From contig NBMC01000042.1 in assembly GCA_002084805.1 (NCBI GenBank), positions 1 to 64,000 on the forward strand: 64,000 nucleotides of DNA, read 5' to 3'. The position numbers were made by a program, and so were the translations under genes. The stretch comes from Spirochaetaceae bacterium 4572_59. GTDB lineage: Bacteria > Spirochaetota > Spirochaetia > DSM-2461. The notes below the pieces were generated by a model, which saw only the letters and a program-made list of their open reading frames with translations, did no database searches and had not been told where the DNA came from. Position 1 is the stretch's first letter. The number at the start of each line of letters is the position of its first letter. Below are positions 53,381-61,485 of the stretch, piece by piece.

Positions 53381-54268
53381 ATGAAATTTGATATTACAAT
53401 GGTTGGACACATCTCAAAAGATATTATGATCTATAAAGAAGATGAGAACCGTTTTACAGGGGGACCTGTCATTTACTCATCCATTGCCGCCGTTCGTTCA
53501 GGCAAAACTATCAGAGTTGTTACAAAAGCGGCGGAAGAGGATGATTTGGCTCTTGATGTCATGCGAGATCAGGGTGTTGAAGTCATCCGTATGGATTCAA
53601 AAGCAACCACCAGTATCGAAAATATCTATTTTACTGCGGATAAAGAACGCCGCCAAGTCACTCTTCTATCTCAGGCTGACTATTTTGAAGTGACAGATTT
53701 TCCCGACTGTGACAGCCGGATTTTTCATCTTGCCGGTCTGTTCCGGGGAGAAATCCCGGATGATTTTATTCCCTATTTTGCAGAAAAAGGCCAGGTCGCA
53801 GTGGATGCACAGGGGCTGCTACGCTGCAATGATGACGGAGAACTCAATTTTAGAAACTGGGATGTTGCAGATAAATTTATGCCCAATATTACCTATCTGA
53901 AAACAGATGCTGCCGAGGCCGAAATTCTGACTGGTCTGTCGGATCGTGAAGCTGCAGCCAAACAGTTGGCAGCACAGGGGGCAAAGGAAGTTATGGTTAC
54001 CCATAATAAGGAAGTTCTTGTTCTGGTGGATGGAGAATTCTACAGGGCACCCTACAATCCTTCCAATCTTTCAGGCCGGACAGGACGGGGCGATACAACA
54101 TTCGCCGCCTATTTGGCAAAAAGACTTGATGCCGGACCAGAAGAATCCGTTTACTATGCCGCCGCTCTGTGCTCTATGAAAATGGAAGCTCCCGGTCCCT
54201 TTTCTCATTGTGCGGAAGATGTTTACAAACGAATGGAAGAGATCGGATTCAAAAAGGTTGCTAATTAA
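53381..54268 (+). CDS. PfkB family carbohydrate kinase
   Basis: A 295-residue ribokinase-fold kinase. It opens with ITMVGHISKDIMIY and the GGPVIYSSIAAVRSG substrate strand (near 28-42), and carries the C-terminal PfkB signature GRTGRGDTTFAAYLAKRL with the catalytic Asp near residue 235. A good AGAGGAG ribosome site precedes it. It sits after the GDPD-like gene but has its own leader with a CACACGTGTG operator. Substrate is probably a sugar, nucleoside or polyol tied to the adjacent import systems. Confidence 0.85.
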   Translation: MKFDITMVGHISKDIMIYKEDENRFTGGPVIYSSIAAVRSGKTIRVVTKAAEEDDLALDVMRDQGVEVIRMDSKATTSIENIYFTADKERRQVTLLSQADYFEVTDFPDCDSRIFHLAGLFRGEIPDDFIPYFAEKGQVAVDAQGLLRCNDDGELNFRNWDVADKFMPNITYLKTDAAEAEILTGLSDREAAAKQLAAQGAKEVMVTHNKEVLVLVDGEFYRAPYNPSNLSGRTGRGDTTFAAYLAKRLDAGPEESVYYAAALCSMKMEAPGPFSHCAEDVYKRMEEIGFKKVAN

Positions 54269-54295
54269 GGCTATATTGAGGATCGGGGTAATTCT

Positions 54296-54415
54296 ATGAG
54301 TCTGGCCGAAAAGAAGATTGCAACATCATCAGTACACTTGGATCTGATCTCCTATTTTTCAAGGATCAACGGACATATTGCCTATATTGCAAAACGCCTG
54401 GTCCGCGTGTTATAG
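54296..54415 (+). pseudogene. Na/Pi transporter C-terminal fragment with in-frame deletion
   Basis: A 39-residue frame (ATG at 54296, TAG at 54413) reading SLAEKKI and then ATSSVHLDLISYFSRINGHI onward to the same C-terminus as the transporter at 41800-43446. Relative to that gene (ATG at 43114 there) 213 bases are missing in frame. The first 21 bases differ slightly, whereas everything from 54317 on is identical. It is a remnant of a duplicate gene or a rearrangement scar. Confidence 0.75.
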
Positions 54416-54421
54416 AAATGT
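54317..54421. repeat. 105-bp direct repeat, copy 2
   Basis: Identical to 43348-43452, in the same orientation, about 11 kb away. The identity ends three bases before the start codon of the next gene. Confidence 0.95.
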
Positions 54422-54424
54422 GCT

Positions 54425-55102
54425 ATGGATAAAGCCCGGGATGATTATGAAGAGGAACGCAGGGTTCCGGATCGAGAAGATAATGATTGGGTTGAAGATG
54501 ACGACGATTATTATCCGGAAAGTGAAGACCCTGATTCTGAGAGTTCTGTAACTCCTGATGAGTTACAGAACCTCTTTCTTATGCTTAGAAGCGGGGCATC
54601 TTTTAGAAGCGATCCATATTTTAACAATCCCTTTGATCTGGAAATACTTCTGGGGAGCAATGGCGACGGGTATTTTGGAGTATTCCTCTTTGCCGGTTTC
54701 AAGAAACTTGAAGTTCAATCAGAAGAAGAGCTCTATGAATCTATTAAACCAAATCCTTTTATTCTGCATTGCGGTGTGGAGATGCGCTACTATCCCTTTG
54801 AAAAATGGACGTACTTTTCTCCTTATATAACTGGTCGTATTTCTGGATTCTCTCTTTTCTGGATGTATAAGAACGCTTTGGTGGCCGGTCCGGATACTAT
54901 CTCATCGGATTACCTTGGAGGACTCGGACTTGACGGGGGAGTGGGCGTAGATTTCATTCAAAATGAAAATTTTCAGGCTGGTTTTCTGATGCTTCCCCAG
55001 GTATTTCTGTTTGGGGAAGAAACATCCAAAGGGTTCAGTAATGACGTTTTTCTTAGCTATGGGAACATCCGATGGAGTCTTGAGGCAGGGTTTAAACTAT
55101 AA
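54425..55102 (+). CDS. Outer-membrane-type beta-barrel protein lacking a signal peptide
   Basis: A 225-residue protein. Residues about 1-45 are extremely acidic (Asp/Glu-rich), and from about 50 on it reads as alternating barrel strands (LEILLGSNGDGYFGVFLFAGFKKL, GVEMRYYPFEKWTYFSPYITGRISGF, IRWSLEAGFKL) ending with an aromatic/hydrophobic terminal strand. No signal peptide is encoded. The in-frame sequence just upstream is the duplicated transporter end with a TAG stop. The original 5' end of the gene was probably lost at that junction, so export is doubtful. Confidence 0.6.
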   Translation: MDKARDDYEEERRVPDREDNDWVEDDDDYYPESEDPDSESSVTPDELQNLFLMLRSGASFRSDPYFNNPFDLEILLGSNGDGYFGVFLFAGFKKLEVQSEEELYESIKPNPFILHCGVEMRYYPFEKWTYFSPYITGRISGFSLFWMYKNALVAGPDTISSDYLGGLGLDGGVGVDFIQNENFQAGFLMLPQVFLFGEETSKGFSNDVFLSYGNIRWSLEAGFKL

Positions 55103-55111
55103 AGGACGATT

Positions 55112-55396
55112 TTATAGCAGCTCTTCAATGGAATGTCCGTAATTACGCCGCTGGTAGCCCTGGGATCTTTTGCGGGCATACTCACGAATCTCTTCAAACT
55201 CTATAAACTCACCCTTGTAGGAGAATCCTCTATCTTCCGTCTGGCTTTCAAAGGACCGGTAGAGCATTTTTTTATCGATAGGCTGGAGTTCCCGGTCATA
55301 TAGCTGTTCAATTTTTCCCTGATCATTCCGTTTTATCCACATCTGTTCATGATGCCGTGATATTCCGCTGACACGTTCCAGGTCTTCTGTATTCAT
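55112..55396 (-). CDS. Small hypothetical protein
   Basis: A 94-residue, charged soluble protein that I do not recognise. The start at 55396 follows GAGG, and an upstream in-frame ATG at 55417 lacks a site. It has an RHHEQMWIKRNDQGKIEQLYDRELQPIDKK middle that looks like a short beta-rich domain and an arginine/tyrosine-rich C-terminus. It lies between the FecR-domain gene and the barrel gene. No functional clue. Confidence 0.55.
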   Translation of the reverse strand: MNTEDLERVSGISRHHEQMWIKRNDQGKIEQLYDRELQPIDKKMLYRSFESQTEDRGFSYKGEFIEFEEIREYARKRSQGYQRRNYGHSIEELL

Positions 55397-55491
55397 TGAA
55401 TCCTCAGTTATTAACATCTTTAAGAAATTGTAATGGTCTTAAACCCTCTTATCAATGTGAGTATACCGCAGATTACGCCTGTTACTCAAAC

Positions 55492-57081
55492 TTATTTAAC
55501 CGTCTGCTCAGTCAAGCTCAGTTTATCCAGAAATGCCTCGATCCTCTCCCTGATCTCAGGGGTTTCATTTGCATATTCTTCAATGAAAGAGCTGACCTCC
55601 CCCCTGTCCTCGGGGGATAGTTTTGTCCACATTTTTGAATAGACGGTGTATATATTCACGAGGGTCGGAAGCGGATTATACTGTGTTAATGCTTCAGCAG
55701 TCTCTTTACTTGTATAAACAGGTATCCCATTGAATAATTCATCAAGATCTTCCGGATCTACATCCCTTAGCGCAGAAACTTTCTGTCCCGATATGCTTAC
55801 AGACTGAGATTTTTCAACTATTATACTCTCATTGACCCTTACACTGCCTTCTGCAACTGTCAGTTCTACCTTGTCTTTACCCTTATATTCGATGACAAAA
55901 TCAGTTCCTCTTGCAGCCATTACAGTATTGCCGGCCTGAATTGAAAAGACATCTTCCTTTTTCTGCATTGAAACCACGGTTCTGATCTTTCCTGATTTCA
56001 GCTCCAGGACAACAGTACTCTGTGATCCTTCTTCCTTGCAGGATTTCAGATATACTTCCGACTCATCCATCATCTTTAGAACTGATTTTCCGGGAAGTAT
56101 GAACTCTCCATAGGAGTCCCTGCCTGTGACAAGGCTGGACTCTTCTGAAATGCTCACTCCGAAATCCAGTTCTTTCTGTTCGTAGGAAGTCAGAACAAAA
56201 TCCCTGACTTCTCCTTTTTTTTCAACCATAGAAGCCAGTAGTTTTTCACCCTCTTTTATCTCTATCATACTCTCCGGGGGAATCTTTTCTTCAAGATCTT
56301 CCCTGAGTGCGGGAGATGCATTATAGAAGAGCTTTGCCAAACTGCGTATTTCTTTCTGATATTCAACAGGAAGTCCGATGCTAATGGATAATCTCCCGGG
56401 GAGAATCCGGGCATAATGGACTCTTAATCCGCTGCTGATCTCATTGCTGATTTTATTCAGATCTATCTGGACTGATTGATCTTTCAGATTCAAATTCTTA
56501 ATTCCCTGAATGGAAAGCTTTTCCGGAGACAGGGCTGATTGAACAGATTGAAATTTCATTAGGTTTTTTACAAGAAAAGAGACCGGAACAGACAGTCTGC
56601 CGATTTTTATTCTCTTCAGTCCGGCACTCATCATATTGTCTTTATCTATGATAATTCCGAATTCTACTTTCACGGCAGCTTTGAGTTTCTCCGGTCCCAA
56701 TTTCCTCTTTACAGGATTGTCAATAACGGCACCCATAAGGAAGGAAATGCTATCCTGATTTAAGCTTAGATCAGATCCGGCGTATTCTGCTTCAATATCA
56801 GATTCCTTAAAAACCAGTGTTAGGGCTTTGTCTATCTGATAATCAAGCCATTCTTCACTCAGGATGACCCCGGAAGAAGTTGTTGGAATTATCAGGTCGG
56901 CTTGACCACTTGTAACTTCAGTCACTTCCGCCCATAGCTTCTGACTGGGTTGAATCATCCAGATAAGAAAAAAAGGAGTTCCGATTATCAGGAACACAAT
57001 AACAAGAATAACGATTATTGCGGTACGACAACCCTTTGGTTCCGGAGTACTAGCTGAAAAAGAAGAATTTGCACTGTTCAT
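55492..57081 (-). CDS. Membrane-anchored FecR-domain protein
   Basis: A 529-residue protein with one N-terminal membrane helix (residues 19-42), a long extracytoplasmic region of unknown fold (about 50-320) and a FecR-type beta domain (about 345-445; VLELKSGKIRTVVSMQKKEDVFSIQAGNTVMAARGTDFVI, then VELTVAEGSVRVN). It ends with a helical tail. FecR domains usually transmit signals to ECF sigma factors, but no sigma gene is adjacent. In spirochaetes and other bacteria many FecR-domain proteins are envelope proteins without that role. Confidence 0.8.
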   Translation of the reverse strand: MNSANSSFSASTPEPKGCRTAIIVILVIVFLIIGTPFFLIWMIQPSQKLWAEVTEVTSGQADLIIPTTSSGVILSEEWLDYQIDKALTLVFKESDIEAEYAGSDLSLNQDSISFLMGAVIDNPVKRKLGPEKLKAAVKVEFGIIIDKDNMMSAGLKRIKIGRLSVPVSFLVKNLMKFQSVQSALSPEKLSIQGIKNLNLKDQSVQIDLNKISNEISSGLRVHYARILPGRLSISIGLPVEYQKEIRSLAKLFYNASPALREDLEEKIPPESMIEIKEGEKLLASMVEKKGEVRDFVLTSYEQKELDFGVSISEESSLVTGRDSYGEFILPGKSVLKMMDESEVYLKSCKEEGSQSTVVLELKSGKIRTVVSMQKKEDVFSIQAGNTVMAARGTDFVIEYKGKDKVELTVAEGSVRVNESIIVEKSQSVSISGQKVSALRDVDPEDLDELFNGIPVYTSKETAEALTQYNPLPTLVNIYTVYSKMWTKLSPEDRGEVSSFIEEYANETPEIRERIEAFLDKLSLTEQTVK

Positions 57082-57273
57082 ACATCTATCATAATTGTTT
57101 TAGTAATGGAAAAACAATTGTTAATTTTATTTTCAGGATGTTTGTAACAAAATGTGCCGTTCATACGGTCTGTATTTACAAGGATTTTTCCCGGTGCTAT
57201 GGATTTTTTTTGGAATCTCCTGTTTTATTAGGATCAATTACATTCTATCAATTATCAATTAAAATGAGGAAAT

Positions 57274-57591
57274 ATGAACCTGATTTATGAAATAGTAAGC
57301 ATTAGCATGATCTATCTTGCCGGTAGCCTGTTGGGTCGTCTGGTTCCCGTTCCGGCGAGTCTTATGAGCATGGGACTTTTCTTTATTCTGCTTGTATCCG
57401 GAGTAATGAAGGCTGACAGGTTTAAGCATTTATCCACAATAATCCCTAAATCCATTACAAATCCTCTGGGGCTTATCCTGTGCGAGACCCTGGGAGGAGT
57501 GCCCAGTGTTACGGTTATCGCCGTTGTGATTACCGGTGTAACAACGGTTGCGCTGGCAGCGCTTATACTTTTTATTTTTACTTTCATGTGA
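57274..57591 (+). pseudogene. lrgA/lrgB chimera formed by deletion
   Basis: A 105-residue membrane frame. Residues 1-50 match the start of LrgA/CidA holin-like proteins (MIYLAGSLLGRLVPVPASLMSMGLFFILLVSGVMK). From about residue 55 the sequence matches the middle of LrgB (IIPKSITNPLGLILCETLGGVPSVTVIAVVITG), and the last residues (ALAALILFIFTFM) look like the LrgB C-terminus. The end of lrgA, the first half of lrgB and a later part of lrgB are missing. Normal lrgAB encodes about 130 and 230 residues. Probably non-functional, though it could still make a small membrane protein. Confidence 0.72.
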
Positions 57592-57599
57592 GGTCTGCT

Positions 57600-58205
57600 A
57601 TGTATCAAGTGGAAGATTTAGGGATGGCTTTAGATCAGAAGGAGTTTCATGAAGATTGTCTTTTTCAGTCCATGGACTTCAGTTCTCACAATATTGATGA
57701 TCACAGCTTTGAGGGCTGCCATTTTAAGGGCTGCCGTTTCCAGGATATGAAGCTGACAGGAACGACATTCAGGAACTGCCTGTTTCAGGAGTGTCAGTTA
57801 CTTCTTCTCAAAATGTATGATGTGGTTCTGAATGAGGTGGAATTCCGTGACTGTAAACTAATGGGCATCAATTTTACAGATTGCAACAGCTACAGTTTTG
57901 AGCCTGAGTTCAGGAATTCCAGTATGAGCCATATGATTTTCAGTAATATGATCTTTCGTAAGGCTGTTATCACATCCTGCCGTCTTGAAGACAGTGATTT
58001 TACCGACTGTGATCTCAGGGAAAGCAACTTTACAAAAACAGAGTTCAAAAAGGTCATGTTTCATCACTGTAAACTGGATAAGGCAGATTTCAGGGAGGCC
58101 TCCAGCTACAGTATAAATCCGGAGAGTAATTCGATCCGGAATGCCCGTTTTAATCTGCCCGAAGCGGAATCTTTTCTGGGATTTCTGAATATTCTAATAG
58201 AATAA
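57600..58205 (+). CDS. Pentapeptide-repeat protein
   Basis: A 201-residue protein made largely of pentapeptide repeats (A(D/N)LXX-like; here FEGCHF, KGCRFQD, FRNCLF, FRDCKL, FTDCDL, ESNFTKTEF) that would form a right-handed quadrilateral beta-helix. Length and pattern resemble Qnr/MfpA-like DNA mimics that protect gyrase, but many non-Qnr pentapeptide proteins share this form. The start at 57600 has GAGG before it, and upstream in-frame sequence lies inside the lrg remnant. It ends with a short helix (EAESFLGFLNILIE), plausibly a dimerisation element. Confidence 0.82.
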   Translation: MYQVEDLGMALDQKEFHEDCLFQSMDFSSHNIDDHSFEGCHFKGCRFQDMKLTGTTFRNCLFQECQLLLLKMYDVVLNEVEFRDCKLMGINFTDCNSYSFEPEFRNSSMSHMIFSNMIFRKAVITSCRLEDSDFTDCDLRESNFTKTEFKKVMFHHCKLDKADFREASSYSINPESNSIRNARFNLPEAESFLGFLNILIE

Positions 58206-58369
58206 AAGTGCTCTCCCTTCTCTGAAAGGATCCGGGAGTTACACAGAAAACCTTTTTTAATAAAATAGTAAAGTCTAATCTGTAGTTTTTGTGGATTGAT
58301 TTTATCTCCTCTTGTATTTGCAGTTGTTAACCATTTAGTATCATAATAAAGGAAAAGAAGAGTTCCCGT

Positions 58370-59131
58370 ATGGAATTACAGAAAGAAATAACAGGGAAAA
58401 AAATTGTCTTTGTTCATCCTCCCGATCTTGTCAGTAAGCATTTACTGGTTTATCTGATTGATAGGGAGTATGAGGTTTATACTCTGTTGGATCACACAAA
58501 GGTTGGGAAGGTTCACTCATCCTATCCGGGTACTCTTTTTTTCCTGAATATCGATGCGGCCATGAAAGAGTTTGAGTGGGAAGATTTTATTACCAAGCTT
58601 CAGGTAGAAAACCCGGGTCTGCAGCTGGGGATTTTCTCTTTTAAAATTACTGAAGCTGCTCGAATTCAGCATTACATTATGGATCTTGGAGTCAATTGCG
58701 GATTTATCCAGTTGAAACAGGGGGTCAATACCGCGGCGAATATGATGATCAAGGTCCTTCAGGCAAATGAAGTTAAGGGCCGGAGAAAGTATATTCGTTA
58801 TCAGTGTACCCAGGAAACGGCAATTATGAATTTTAAGCTGGATGATATCTTAATCAATGGATTCGTTCAGGATATCAGTTCTGTGGGAATGTCCTTTTTT
58901 CTGGAAGAGGATAAGGAACTCGTAAAAAATCAGATGATAAAAAATATTCAGCTGAGATTAAAAGGTGTTCTTGTTAATACGGACGGAGTTGTTCTTGGTC
59001 TACGGGATGACAACGGGAAAAAACTTTATGTCATACTGTTTAACGGCACAGATCAGCAGAAAACAAAGGATCGTGTCCATTCTTATATATATTCATCACT
59101 TCAAAAGGAATTTGACAGAGAATTTTCCTGA
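58370..59131 (+). CDS. PilZ domain protein with receiver-like N-terminus
   Basis: A 253-residue cytoplasmic protein. The C-terminal PilZ domain (about 135-250) carries both c-di-GMP motifs: RRKYIRY (RxxxR) and DISSVGMS (DxSxxG). The N-terminal half (residues 8-130) resembles a degenerate receiver fold (KKIVFVHPPDLVSKHLLVYLIDREYEVYTLLD), with no phospho-acceptor Asp that I can see. It converges with a GGDEF-EAL gene 27 bases away, suggesting a local c-di-GMP circuit. Confidence 0.85.
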   Translation: MELQKEITGKKIVFVHPPDLVSKHLLVYLIDREYEVYTLLDHTKVGKVHSSYPGTLFFLNIDAAMKEFEWEDFITKLQVENPGLQLGIFSFKITEAARIQHYIMDLGVNCGFIQLKQGVNTAANMMIKVLQANEVKGRRKYIRYQCTQETAIMNFKLDDILINGFVQDISSVGMSFFLEEDKELVKNQMIKNIQLRLKGVLVNTDGVVLGLRDDNGKKLYVILFNGTDQQKTKDRVHSYIYSSLQKEFDREFS

Positions 59132-59157
59132 CTATTCAATAAGTATAACCCTATGGA

Positions 59158-61341
59158 TTAAGGGGATAGAAGAAGATTTTTCAGATCGACCAGATCAATA
59201 GCTTTGCTGTGAAGATAACCCTGGAAATACTGGCAGTTCTGTATCGTTTCATTCTGCTGTTGTTCTTCCGTTTCGATTCCCTCCGCCACGATGCTAAGAT
59301 TCAGACTTTTTGCCAGATTTACAATTGACTTGATAAGCTTCATATTGTTTTCTTCCGGAATTTCCTTGATAAAGGAACGATCAATCTTAATACAGTCTAC
59401 GGGAAGGCGGGTCAAATAGCTGAGACTTGAGTATCCTTTACCGAAATCATCAATGACAAAACTCAGTTCAGGATTATGGGATTTCACCTTGTAAAGGTTT
59501 TGAACTACCATTTCAGGATTTTCCATCAGAAATGATTCTGTAATTTCCAGTTTGAGGTTTCCTGGTTTTATGCTGGTCCTATTGATGACTCCTTCAATCA
59601 ATTCTGGAAAGTCTGTAAGGTTCAGTTGTTTTGTTGAAAGATTAACGGCGACAAAAAAGTCTTTATGGAGTTCCTTGTTCAGCTTATGTATTTCCATACA
59701 AGCCCGTTTCAGAACCCAGTGACCAATGGGGATTATGTTTCCGTTCTCTTCTGCAGCAGGAATAAAATCATCGGGAGGGATGATTCCAAGATCAGGATGT
59801 CTCCATCTGATAAGAGCTTCTACTCCGACGATCTCCCGCTCTCTGGAAAGAAGTGGCTGGTACTGAAGAAACATTTCCTGTCGTACAAGAGCAGTCTTTA
59901 AACCTTGTTCAATGGTCCATTTACTTCTGGCTAAGTGGGTTAGATCCTCTGAAAATACAACAAAACGGTTTTTTCCGTTATCCTTAGCACTATACATGGC
60001 AAGATCCGCATTTCTGGTAACAATCTCATTGTTATTCCCATGAAAGGGAATCAGGGCTATTCCTATACTGACTCCGATGGAAGCTTCGGATATCGTTCCG
60101 TTTTTTTCAAAGCTATAGGTCTTACTGATTTCAGACAGAATCTTTGTTGCTACCAGTTCTGCGTCTTTCTGCTGTGTTATTTTTGGCAGCAGAACAACAA
60201 ATTCATCACCACCGAAACGATATATCAGGTCTGATTCTCTCAGAGTATTTCGGAGACGTTGAGTCGTTTCGATAAGGATAAGATCTCCCACCTGATGACC
60301 AAAGGTATCATTTACCTGTTTGAAACCGTCTAAATCCAGGAAGAACAGGGCTCCCATAGATTCGTGATTCTTTTTAAAGAGTTCAAACAGATTGGCAATA
60401 TCTGTTGCAAAAAGATCTCTGTTTCCCAGTTCCGTCAGTTTATCATGGTAGGCCAGGTAGCGGAGCTTCCTTTCGACATTTTTCCTGTGGCTGACATCCC
60501 GGATGATACAGGTGAGGGTTCGCTCCTGGAATTCCCTGGAATTCCCAAAGGATATTTCTATGGGAGAAACACCTCTGTTCTTATTCCGTCCAAGCAGTTC
60601 AAGTTGACCTGTAATGTTGGCATTTTCTCTATCATTAAAATCTATATAGAAGTATTTCCGTATTTCCGGAGAGTACCGGTAGAATATTTCTTCGGGGAAG
60701 AGCATTTCGAATGGCTTTCCAATGATATCTTGTTTTTCGTAACCGAAGACTCTTATTGTTGCTGAATTGGCATATATTATCTTGAAATTATCATCAATTA
60801 TGATAACTGCTTCGGAAATTGTTTCTGACAGGGACTCGTAATTATTCCGGGCTTCTTTCAGTTGATCCACCAGCTTATTGGATGTGGATTCCGGTTCCCA
60901 CAGATTCAGGAAAAAAGTTGTTTTTTCTTTTTCGGAGTAGGGAAGGATTACTCCTTCAAAGGTTTTTATTTTTTTACGACCATCCCAACAGCGCAGCAGA
61001 AACAGGTCCTCTTCTTTATTGAGGTTTCTCTTCTTATCCTGGTTTATATGATCTGCTATCCTGGATTTCAGAAAGTTATGATATTCGGGGAGAATCAAGG
61101 AATAAAGGTTTGTTTTCTGGAGTTGTTTTTCCGTATAATCAAGATTTACTGTTGCAATGGGATTCGCACGGAGAATTGTGCCATCATCCAGAATTTGGAG
61201 AACTGTATCAACGGCATTATTCAGGATAATGTCGGCAGGTGTTCCCATCTTCTCTACATCCATCTTTTTTGGAGAATCTTTTTTTTCAACGCTTGGCATT
61301 GTAAAATTTAGCAGGGATTCTTCTAAGAAATTATCAGGCAT
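59158..61341 (-). CDS. PAS-PAS-GGDEF-EAL cyclic-di-GMP enzyme
   Basis: A 727-residue cytoplasmic signalling enzyme with no membrane segment. A first PAS domain (about 30-140) and a second (about 165-290, ILDD- and VIIIDDNFKIIYANSATIRVFGYE) precede a GGDEF diguanylate cyclase (GGDEF at residues 377-381, intact) and an EAL phosphodiesterase (E508 in VEALIRW; DDFGKGYSSLSYLTRLP near 630). Both active sites look complete, so the protein may be bifunctional. The PAS domains could sense redox or small ligands. Convergent with the PilZ gene. Confidence 0.92.
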   Translation of the reverse strand: MPDNFLEESLLNFTMPSVEKKDSPKKMDVEKMGTPADIILNNAVDTVLQILDDGTILRANPIATVNLDYTEKQLQKTNLYSLILPEYHNFLKSRIADHINQDKKRNLNKEEDLFLLRCWDGRKKIKTFEGVILPYSEKEKTTFFLNLWEPESTSNKLVDQLKEARNNYESLSETISEAVIIIDDNFKIIYANSATIRVFGYEKQDIIGKPFEMLFPEEIFYRYSPEIRKYFYIDFNDRENANITGQLELLGRNKNRGVSPIEISFGNSREFQERTLTCIIRDVSHRKNVERKLRYLAYHDKLTELGNRDLFATDIANLFELFKKNHESMGALFFLDLDGFKQVNDTFGHQVGDLILIETTQRLRNTLRESDLIYRFGGDEFVVLLPKITQQKDAELVATKILSEISKTYSFEKNGTISEASIGVSIGIALIPFHGNNNEIVTRNADLAMYSAKDNGKNRFVVFSEDLTHLARSKWTIEQGLKTALVRQEMFLQYQPLLSREREIVGVEALIRWRHPDLGIIPPDDFIPAAEENGNIIPIGHWVLKRACMEIHKLNKELHKDFFVAVNLSTKQLNLTDFPELIEGVINRTSIKPGNLKLEITESFLMENPEMVVQNLYKVKSHNPELSFVIDDFGKGYSSLSYLTRLPVDCIKIDRSFIKEIPEENNMKLIKSIVNLAKSLNLSIVAEGIETEEQQQNETIQNCQYFQGYLHSKAIDLVDLKNLLLSP

Positions 61342-61485
61342 AAATCATTATCATAAGAAACAGAAAAAAAAACAATAAAAGATTTTAATAAAGCGAGGGA
61401 TGGAGAGAATTTTTGTGTTTTTAGAGAATTAAAAGATCAGTATTTACCATTGGATATTGGCAAGTTGTTCTATACGGGTATAATC

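Noticed and set aside
57600-58205. Calling the pentapeptide protein a quinolone-resistance (Qnr) gene
   Set aside because: Size and repeats are similar, but many pentapeptide proteins share them and no Qnr-specific loops could be confirmed by eye.
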